A DNA stretch of 64,000 nucleotides. Source: Physella acuta (Eukaryota; Mollusca; Gastropoda; Physidae). The DNA lies in NCBI RefSeq assembly GCF_028476545.1, contig NW_026733072.1:62001-126000 (forward strand). The letters are read 5' to 3'. Under the pieces are notes generated by a model. It made no database searches. It saw only the letters and a list, made by a program, of their open reading frames with translations, and was not told where the DNA came from. Of the stretch, positions 12,156-21,400 are shown in pieces (the stretch's first letter is position 1; each line of letters opens with the position of its first letter). Position numbers and translations under genes: made by a program.

Positions 12156-14618
12156 ATGGCTTTAAACGACTTTGAAGTAGACTTAAATTATAATGAAGTG
12201 AGTGATGACGATGCACCATTTATTATAAGCTATGATGAAATTCTTCCAGACAGTAGTGAAATATTACAAGATTGTAATACTAGTGAACTTCTTCAGTTTA
12301 GTAATGAGAATGAATCTACATTACTTGGGCCATCGTATTTGCTAAATGAATATGCAGCTCTAGTTAATCACACTGAACCAGCTCAGTGTCCTTCAATAAC
12401 TGTGTCATGGGAAAACAATACCATCTGTGTTGACACCACCTCCATCTGTGTTGACACCACCTCTAGCTCACAACTATCAGAGGTGAATAAGAAACAAAAA
12501 AATAAAAATCCCAAGAAATTAAAAATGACGTCCCAAACCACAGTTGATGCAGTTTCAAGTCCACAGCCGTCACAGTTAAATAAAAAACAAAAAAAGAAAA
12601 ATCCGAAGAAACTAAATACGACAACCCAAACCACAGTTGATGCAGCTTCCAGTCCACAGCCGTCACAGTTAAATAAGAAACAAAAAAAGAAAAATCCAAC
12701 GAAATTAAAAATGACTGCCCATACGACAGTTGATGTAGTTTCAAGTCCACAAACTTCACGATTAAAAAAGAAACAAAATAACAAAACCCAAAAACAATTA
12801 GAATCTACTAGCAATGTGTTATCAAGTGAAGAGAAAATTAATAAGCAGCAAATTTTTTTGGACATTGAGCATGACAGTACAATTAAAATAACAAAATTAA
12901 GCGAAGATACTTGTAAAAATAATTTATCCCAAAGCATTCCTTCTGCTGAGTCCACTACCATTCCTTTTCTTCAAACAAAAAACCAGCCTCATCTGCCCTA
13001 TACATCTGAGCCAGTGGAATCTCTGCCACCTTCAACTGTAGCTTTGCTTTCTGTAATGACAGACGTTGTCAACTCACCAAAATATTCTACCGTCCAATCA
13101 CTTAATGCTCTACTCTCATCAAACAACCAAGTATTTCCAAAGCGCAAATCATGGCCACTTCTCATGAAGATGATCTCTAAACCTGTATCAGAATCCCTCA
13201 GCGTTTCCCCAGTCAATGAAGATAAGCTTAAGCCTGTTGTGATTAACGAGTTGAAGTTAAAAAAAGAAATAAAATGTGAATGTACTTTCAACAACGGGGA
13301 CCCTTGTTGGCTGCTGTTCAATGAAGAGAAGCTGAGAAACGAACGGCTGCATCATCTGAAAATGAACCGAGAGTGTCTGGACCGGGTTATCCTAACCCAC
13401 ATTGCTGCTAATATCAGCAGAGATGAGAAAACAAAGAAAAAATCAGAAAAACAAAGACAAAGACATAGGTTGTATTATTTATACGAAGGGAAGAAAATAT
13501 GCAGAGAAACATTCCTTTTCATTCACGGCATCTGCAAAGGCCGTCTTTCTGCTCTGATTCAGCACTACAAGCAGCAAGGACTTAGTGCGCGAGTACACGG
13601 AAATAAAAGCAATGTCCCCCATCATGCCCTGAGTCTCAATGACAACCAGAGGGTTTTAGATTTTATTCAAGACTACGCAAGCAGCCATCATGTACCGGCT
13701 GAGGGAGAAGGGTCTGGGAAAAAATCTGGCGGTGAACTTTTAATATTGCCCCCATCCCACTCCAAGCTTTTTGTCCATTACCAGTACAAAACCTGGTGTG
13801 GTAAAAACAACCATCGTGCTGTTTCTGTTAGATCATTCCAGAATCTTTGGACAAAGCATTTACCTAATGTTGTTGTGCTCAGGGGGAGTAAAAAAAAGCA
13901 AAAAGCAGAGGAAGGAGTTGAGGGAACTGTTGATAATAATACTGAGAAAAATGACTTGAACTTGGCAACACAAACCGAAGACATTGATTCTATGCCTCAT
14001 TCATATCCAGAATTAGTGCTGGAGTTTTCAAAACCGTCAACTGATAACGAAAATGAAGTTAGTGATTTCGACAAGAGCTTAAAAGAAGATGCAGATTTTG
14101 ATGTTTGGAACAAGTCTAAGAGGAAACGTAAAGCCTTGCTTCCTCGAAAAGTAGAGACTCTCACAGGTCTCCCCTCATCTGCCACTGACAGTTTCTTTGA
14201 CACGGCGCTAGATGACACGCGGCTGTCATCAAATTCGTCCAGCAGCATCACCAGCATGCTTGAGATCATCAGCGGCAACCACAGTGTGGATAACTGTGAC
14301 AGCGAACTGTTCAGCCATGACTCTCAGCTCTCAGCTTCGTATTTCTCTAAACACCACAGCCGACTGTCCTCAGACCCAATGCTGATTGATGGAAGTAAAG
14401 ATTCCAGAAATTCTTTTCACAAGGCAAAGAAGAGAATGCATCATTTGAGTTGTACATCAAACAGCAACAGCATGATGGATAACCATTCGCTTCACCATTC
14501 TGATAAGCTGGACAGTTGTTTGAATGACCAGTCCCTAATCACTGACAAGGACTTTGGCAGTATGACACAGCTATTGGACTGGCAGTCTTGGCAGTCAGGG
14601 GGCTCTTTGTTGATCTAA
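12156..14618 (+). CDS. Transposase-like-module protein, candidate domesticated gene (820 aa)
   Basis: Starts at ATG 12156 in a strong context (AAGATGG); the frame stays open back to a splice acceptor at 12047-12048 and enters it in phase 1, so an upstream coding exon is possible. Residues about 95-220 hold four imperfect 31-residue repeats (QLNKKQKKKNPKKL type), Lys-rich and likely nuclear. Residues about 373-575 (CECTFNNGDPC, then GKKICRETFLFIHGI, HGN, LPPS, then LPNVVVLR) resemble, from memory, the N-terminal module of uncharacterised transposase-like proteins scattered through cnidarian, fish and mollusc genomes. There it precedes a DLCxxC segment and a catalytic domain. Here the frame goes into a Lys/Ser-rich tail instead and no catalytic region follows. 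The intact 2.46-kb frame and lack of terminal repeats argue for a host gene. Function unknown; DNA binding is inferred. Confidence 0.7.
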   Translation: MALNDFEVDLNYNEVSDDDAPFIISYDEILPDSSEILQDCNTSELLQFSNENESTLLGPSYLLNEYAALVNHTEPAQCPSITVSWENNTICVDTTSICVDTTSSSQLSEVNKKQKNKNPKKLKMTSQTTVDAVSSPQPSQLNKKQKKKNPKKLNTTTQTTVDAASSPQPSQLNKKQKKKNPTKLKMTAHTTVDVVSSPQTSRLKKKQNNKTQKQLESTSNVLSSEEKINKQQIFLDIEHDSTIKITKLSEDTCKNNLSQSIPSAESTTIPFLQTKNQPHLPYTSEPVESLPPSTVALLSVMTDVVNSPKYSTVQSLNALLSSNNQVFPKRKSWPLLMKMISKPVSESLSVSPVNEDKLKPVVINELKLKKEIKCECTFNNGDPCWLLFNEEKLRNERLHHLKMNRECLDRVILTHIAANISRDEKTKKKSEKQRQRHRLYYLYEGKKICRETFLFIHGICKGRLSALIQHYKQQGLSARVHGNKSNVPHHALSLNDNQRVLDFIQDYASSHHVPAEGEGSGKKSGGELLILPPSHSKLFVHYQYKTWCGKNNHRAVSVRSFQNLWTKHLPNVVVLRGSKKKQKAEEGVEGTVDNNTEKNDLNLATQTEDIDSMPHSYPELVLEFSKPSTDNENEVSDFDKSLKEDADFDVWNKSKRKRKALLPRKVETLTGLPSSATDSFFDTALDDTRLSSNSSSSITSMLEIISGNHSVDNCDSELFSHDSQLSASYFSKHHSRLSSDPMLIDGSKDSRNSFHKAKKRMHHLSCTSNSNSMMDNHSLHHSDKLDSCLNDQSLITDKDFGSMTQLLDWQSWQSGGSLLI

Positions 14619-14700
14619 ATACGTGACTGTTGTTTATTGTTGATCTAAACATTTTATTGTTGATCTAAACATTTTATTGTTGATCTAAATATTTTATGCT
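14608..14700 (+). repeat. About 20-bp tandem repeat starting at the stop codon
   Basis: The last codons and stop of the preceding frame (TTGTTGATCTAA) are repeated four times as TTGTTGATCTAAAYATTTTA units into the 3' UTR. Confidence 0.7.
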
Positions 14701-14943
14701 GAAAATGTTTATTTTAAGGTTATGGTTTTAGATCTTGTATATTTCAAATTTTTTGCATAGTAAATGTGTTTTCCACTTATCAAAATCATTACATATACAG
14801 AAAAATTCTGAACAGAAAAATTTGACAAGTTAAGTAAAATAAACACAATTCCTCAACATATTGTTCAACACATTTCTTCAACAAAATGCCTGTATAATTC
14901 CCCAAAGTTTACCAGTATTAATTATGATATTTTAGTTTAATGA
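14701..14943. other. 3' flank of the 12-kb gene
   Basis: AT-rich, non-coding, with a possible AATAAA near 14836. Further AATAAA signals occur past the SINE at 15451-15456 and 15617-15622, so the transcript may extend through the SINE. Confidence 0.45.
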
Positions 14944-15180
14944 CAGTGTGGCTGAATGGAAGAGCTTATGACTTCTAACCCAAAAGTCTCAAGTTCGGAT
15001 CCCTGTATGATGTCCTTGAGTACACATAGACCTTACGGGTATCTAACATGCATTAGGAAAACTGAAGTGGTTGAGTTGTGCTGACCACATTACATCCTGT
15101 ATGCCAAGGCTATTGAAACAGATGAACTCTACTTCATCTGCCTTATGTGTCTGGGCATAAATGGGAAAAGATGATGATTT
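14944..15180 (+). mobile_element. tRNA-derived SINE, family 1
   Basis: Head with A-box-like GTGGCTGAATGGAAGAG and B-box-like AAGTTCGGATCCC, then the family tail (TTGAGTACACATAGACC, TGCTGACCACATTACATC, CAGATGAACTCTACTTCATC). More diverged than the 21.5-kb copy. Confidence 0.75.
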
Positions 15181-15879
15181 CAGTCTAGATTGTAACTGAC
15201 CAAGTTAACTGAGGCATGATCCAACGTATTATGTTTGAGCATTTTACAAGTAGTTAGTTGTGCAGAAAAAATCATGAGCAATGTAGACATAAGAAATGTG
15301 AAAGCAGAATGTGATGTAAACATGGTTTGAATGTTTTAAATATATCATCAGCATTTTATATAAATTGTGTGATTGTTTCATTTCCTTTCACTTTCATCTA
15401 AAAAAAAAATAGATCTATGAGTTCTGTTGAAATCTATTGTATCCATAGCAAATAAAAAATGGTTGGGCATTTTATTTCATTATTGCAATTTCTGTTGTTT
15501 GATCTTGTTGAGTTGATGTGTAAATATTAAAATGAAAGTTGAGAAATGTTGATGGTATTTTGTTCTTGAACTGCCAAGTTTTCCATTATGAAAATTAAAA
15601 CAACTGTATATTTCTTAATAAAACTTTTAAAAACCTTTCACTTCTTTGCTAGTATTATTTTTTGTTGAGTGTTTAAAACATTGTAATGTAAGTTCTTTTG
15701 AAACAAAGCATTAGCTTCAAACTAGCACTGTATTGGACAGTCTCTTCACAGTTTTATTATCCATTTAGTTCAGCACTTTCCTGTAAGAAAATGTCAAGGC
15801 ACTTCAAAACATGAACAATGTGCGAATATCATTTTCATGTTCCACTACTTCCTTACTTATGCAAGAAAAGCGGATTGGA
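15181..15879. other. Intergenic, nothing recognised
   Basis: AT-rich sequence with the polyadenylation signals mentioned for the 12-kb gene. No other feature. Confidence 0.4.
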
Positions 15880-16195
15880 CAATAATTATGTCACACTCCT
15901 GGAAGGAGGGAGAGTTGGACTTATGCTACGGGGAGGGGGGGGGGGGGCCGGGCAGAGTTTCTTCCAGGCATCTCTTTGGGGGGGCAAAGCCCCCCCGAAA
16001 AATTTTTACGGCCCCCCCCCCCCCCAAACAAAATGAAATTTATATAATTCATATAGAAAATATATACTTTTAAGTGTCCACCCCCCGAAGAAAGTTTACC
16101 GCCCCCCCCCCCCCCCGAAAATTTAAAGTGCCCCCCCCCCTCCCGGAGAAAAAAATCTAGAAGAAACACGGGGGGGGGGGGGGGGGGGGCTTAAG
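15880..16195. mobile_element. Poly-G/poly-C rich transposon-like block
   Basis: Long G and C runs alternate with GAAAAATTTTTACGGCC and CCCGGAGAAAAAAATCTAGA segments. The latter is seen again at about 38.15 kb (CCCGGAGAAAAAAAATCTGG), so it belongs to a dispersed family. Small open frames here are Gly/Pro artefacts of the homopolymers. Confidence 0.45.
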
Positions 16196-16293
16196 AGAGA
16201 GTGATGCTATTGTTACACTTTTGCATTGTAAAAAGATGCAGCTTTCTTCAGTTTTCAAATTAATTTTTTTATAAAAACTGGTAATGTATATAT

Positions 16294-16294
16294 G

Positions 16295-16360
<66 letters not shown>

Positions 16361-16365
16361 TAGTA
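16294..16365. repeat. (AT)n microsatellite
   Basis: More than 30 AT dinucleotides with an occasional C. Confidence 0.9.
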
Positions 16366-16759
16366 TATAGGCCTATAACCAAATCAAGGGCGTAAGACAT
16401 GCTGTCATTTTTGACCCTATACGTTAAAATTGATGAATATAGACCCTAGATCTAGAAATCTATAGTTTAAACTTTAAAGTCTAAAACTTATCGCAAACCG
16501 AAAAAAAAGAACCCCATTTTTTATAGCTTAGGACTAGATCTAGATCTAGCCCATATTTATTTAATATATTAAATAGACTCAAATTAGAAGGCTTTTTAAA
16601 ATTATTCTTTTATTTTGCCACGTTCTCCAGTTTTACTAATAATACCTTTACCTATTAACAAAAAACAACAACAAATCTTTGAGATTAATTTAATTAAAGC
16701 GAATAGGCTATAATAATTAATATAACGTTTTATCACTAAGCGATTTAGATCTAGATCTA

Positions 16760-17059
16760 CGCGTTATGAAAAGTACACGATTATATTTGATCATTATTTT
16801 GACTTGGTTGTTCCCAAACCGCAGACCAGACCCAACCTCTCCACTTCTTTTCCCCCCCTCTGCCTCTCTGCAGCGACACCGCCGACTCGCGCGCCCGCCC
16901 TCTTTCCCCACCATTTTTCCTCCCCTTTCTTTTAAAAATATTTCTGATTACCTCCCTTTCCGCATCTAATCATTGGAACGAGAACAGGGGGGGTAGTCGG
17001 AGGAGTTTTATTTTTTGTTTAATTTATACTGAATCATTTTTCATGAATTTCAAACGCAG
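16760..17059 (+). promoter_or_regulatory. Likely promoter and non-coding first exon of gene B
   Basis: A local CpG- and pyrimidine-rich stretch (about 16810-16930, with CGCGCGCCCGCC) stands out from the AT-rich surroundings. It ends in a consensus donor CGCAG|GTAAGT at 17059/17060. Gene B's first coding exon begins with an acceptor only 2 nt before its ATG, so a 5' UTR exon is required, and this is the best candidate. The transcription start is not resolved. Confidence 0.45.
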
Positions 17060-18400
17060 GTAAGTGTACAACTTTATGTATTGTTGTTTTAACCTTGTCA
17101 TTAACATATTTCACATTAACTTAATATCTGCAGTATGCAGTAGTTTATAATTTATACATCCCCCTTCCCCCCGTACACACTGCAAAATACGATGTCGGCC
17201 ATTTTCAACTATCGACAAGACGACACCTTCACTGCGATGTTGAAACCCAAATTTAGCATGGTATTTTGAAGCACATTGATGAAATACAACACAGCATCAA
17301 TTTATATAGATATAGATTTATTTGAAATATTTGAAGTTGACGGATATGTAGCAATGTATAAATACAATTCAGCAAATTTCTTGACCTCAGCGGATACCCC
17401 CCAGCGACATCACTTGTGACGTATTACAAGGGGCATAACCAAGTTAATTCATACATTTCTAAAATGTACCCCAGTCATTTCACCTGAATTATTTAGGCCT
17501 ACTTCTCAAGGCTGTATCTAGATCTATATTCAAGACAAGATCTATAGCCCTAATGTCCTATTAAATATAAATTTAAAAAGTTAGGCCTAGGCCTATACTT
17601 TTAAAATTTGTATATTATGTTAGCATATTAATGATTTTTCTAACAATTTTGAAATAGCATCAAAGCCACACTTACTTTCCTTTTTTTACACTACTTTTAC
17701 TGTTCACTTACATAAGTTAAAATTAAAATGAATGTGCTAATATTTTGTAAAAAAAAACAACAACTAATTCTAATAAGTAGTAATGGGGGAATAATGGTAA
17801 GTTTTTATCTCAAAAGTACCCATTATTTAGAAAAAAACAACAACTAATAGGATAATATTATGTTAAAGGAATACCTTTTCAAAATGAATGGATAAATAAA
17901 ATAATATTAAATAGTTGTGGCTAAATAATTCTTTATTGTATTTAGCTACACTGTAATGTAAGCATTACAACTACTGAGTCCGACTGATAGGTTTACTTAT
18001 TATAGAACATGCCTTGGCTATTTTTCTTTAAAAAAAGTGATACTGATGTTTATAAATGTCCTTTCTTTTTTTTTAAAATTCAAAACTCTGCTAAAAATCT
18101 TATTGGTTCATATGAGATTAAATATAATTGAAAATATCTTTATTGTAGAATAAAAAACTGTTAGATTGAAATTGAAAATAAATGTAAAATTGTAAAGAAA
18201 AAAAAAACAAAAAAATTAAGAGAAAAAAGTTCTAAACAATGATTGGAATGATTGTATTTTTTTAGAGTAATAACATTTTAAATTTGAAAGAGAATAATTT
18301 AGCTTCCATTAAGCATACAGTGACAGGCAATAGATATAACAAAAAGTGGAATCCTCAGTTATCATATTAATTTGACAGTAGATTTTATCATGCTTTGCAG
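17060..18400 (+). other. Presumed first intron of gene B
   Basis: AT-rich sequence between the candidate donor at 17060 and the acceptor TTTGCAG at 18400. No separate feature is seen. Confidence 0.4.
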
Positions 18401-18402
18401 AG

Positions 18403-21400
18403 ATGTCCGATACAGAATGTGGCGCCATTTGTGTGCGCAAAGATGTAATGGACAAATTCAATATAATAATGGAGGAAACCAAGCTCGATGCTAACGAGCT
18501 AATGGAACATTTTTTTGGACTTTATAATTGGTAAATTTACTGAAACTTAAACATCAACATAATTCTCATAACTGCATAGTTTGTGTGTATGCGTGTGTGG
18601 ATTTTTTTATTTTAATCAAGTTAAATGGATTTTTGTTTTGCGTTCTCTTTTAAAAAAATGTGATACCACTGTACCAATCTTGTACTAAAATTATAAGTGA
18701 ACAGCATGACCATTTAAAAGTAAATTCAAATCTAAGAATAAAAAACTAACTTATGATTGAATGAGTAAATTTCTGAGTAGTAGCAGTTAAACGTACCTGA
18801 TATGTTTATTTTATTCCATATTACTTGGAAACATGAGAATTAGTTTTCTTGTCTTGAAACCATATTTTCTTGGATATTCTAGTGTACATCTTCACGCTTT
18901 TAAATAGCTGCTAGTTAAATAAAAAAGCAAATTAACCACCAAGAAACTCACCCAATGCCATGCTCCGCTCTCATTTGTCCCTTACTTACAGATCTACTCA
19001 GGATGGAAAGTGATAGTTCTTCATTGGGTCTAAACTTAAGCCTCAAAAAGAAAAACATTGTAGCGAAGAGATCGAAATATTTTTTGTCAAAGTATTCTAT
19101 TTTTTTGTTCTTATTTGTTTAACGTTGTGACTCATCATCTCACTGTGTTAATACTATCATTAACAATTGTAACACTAACCTCTTGCTTAAAGACGTTTAA
19201 TAGTTTTAAAATCTCTGCCTCTGGGCCATCTCTTTTGAATCTTCTAGTTCAAGATTGAATTTTTTTGTAATGCAGTACTAATAAACAATTTTTTTGTCAA
19301 AATAATTCAGGTAGATTATTCACATTTAATTTAAATCATAATTTGAATATGTGCGCTTTATGCACTATTATTAAAGTTTTTCTAAAGTTAAATTATAATT
19401 TGAATAGATATGCTTCACATTCTATTATTTAAGAGTTTCTTCTTCAAAAGAGCTTGTCAGGGGCAGATAATTTCTATAAACATTAAATGTTAATTCAGCA
19501 AAAACAGTTGTTTAAAAAACTTGCATGTATTTACGTAAGTTTTATGAATGAGATAACCTATTGCTTATTCTGCAGCTGTGTGAAGCTGGTACACCCAAAC
19601 AAAACAGCCATGGCCCAGAATGCAGCTGAAGGGTTAACAGCTCAACTTGCTCAGGCTCAGATGGTACAACAGCTGCAGCAGCAACAACAACATAGACAAA
19701 TGTAATTATAGTTTCACAGACTCGTTAGTTAAGCTGACTCAGCTATTTAGCTAATGGCTTCTATTGAAGTGTTCCAGCATGTCAGATTTTGGTGTGTCAT
19801 TTTAGGGATAAAAAAATGTGTAGATGTTGTTTAAATAAATAGTCGTTCTTGATTTTATAAAATGGGAGGACAATAAAGGGTTATCCCCGATCTATTTATT
19901 ATAGTGCTTTATTACATGTTATCTTTGTGTCTATGTTATATTTTAAATTGAACTTATTTGACATCTGCTGCTATATAAAATATACACAAAAAAACATCAA
20001 TTAGAAGCAAATTTAAAATAGAACGAACTGGTCAATAGGTGACTTAAAGTTCACCTATTTCTGCATATAAAACAATATTGTGGTCAGTTTTTGGCCTTGT
20101 TGCCTTTCCCATCTATACCCATCTCTATCAACGTATCTTGCTGATGAGATTAGTATATTTTACTCTTTATTCCTATTATAAGTATGGATCTTAGTAGTGT
20201 CTTTTTAATTGACTTTCAGCTCATCTGAAGTTAAAACAGAAAATGATGACTTCATCCCTGTGGGCATGACCTACAACAACAGTAACATGAACAATAATAT
20301 GGCAGACAGCAGTAGCAGTAGCAAGAACTCTTCAATCAGTGAGAATGAGGAAGTTACTTGCATAGGGGTCACCCAAATCGGTGCAGATTGTAGTGTGGAG
20401 GATAAGGTTGGTATATTTAAGCCTGACTAGACAAATTCTGTAGCTAAATTCTATATCAGTTAATGGGTTTATCTAAACATTATTGCGAAATTCTCAGCAA
20501 AAAAATTGTACGATAAGTTGTGATACTTTGTTTCATTTATGTACCTGGCAATGAACTGTAAACTTGCAGTATTAGACTGCTATTGGCAAAAACACAGTGT
20601 TTGAAGCATTAACTTTTGTGTGAAATTTTATTATTTCCACATCATATCTCCATGCAATTTATTTTCCTTCCACGTGTTACAAATTATCTTAACAGTTTGA
20701 TAATAGTGATAAATATGTTGTCAGCCTGTCCAGTGGTTAAAGTGATATCCCATCTTCCTCAGGTTCATCTCCTACAAAGATTAAGAGATCAGGCCAATGC
20801 TGCTAATTTTAACAGCAGCAACAATGGCCAGCATGGTGGCAGTTACCAACATTTTAACACTTTTTCTGGTGAGTTTTGACGTGGGGATTTTGGGAAATAC
20901 ACTGCCATCAATTTAAATGAAAACATATATATGATGCTGCAAAAAATTTGACCTAAACAGTTCTATTGTTATTTGAAGATAGACTTTCTATAAGTTTATG
21001 ATGTTAATTGAAAAAGATGAAACTTTTAAAATTAAAAAAAATGAATTCCTCTTTCCCATTAATGAAAACATTTCATCAAAACTTGAGACAACATTGAGAA
21101 TTGTTTAAAAACTTTTACTTTTTTAATATTTCCCATTGAAATTCTAGTGATCAATTGAGATATACTTGAATAATTTATGGAAACCTTGATTATCACCCTT
21201 TCCCAGTTCAAGTGGTCGGTTACATATATTTTAATATCAAGATAAAAGAATATGGAACCTGCTACCTGTTAATGTTTTTACTTAGATTTGTTCTCAACAA
21301 GAAAACTTTTTCAGGTTCAAACATGGGCCCACCATCCATGGTACCTTTGTCAGGTCCTGGAAACTACTCTGGGGATTCTGGGGTCCCCAGGAAACGCAAG

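Noticed and set aside
12383-12961. 192-codon Phe/Val-rich minus-strand frame
   Set aside because: Antisense shadow of the Lys-rich repeat of the 12-kb gene.
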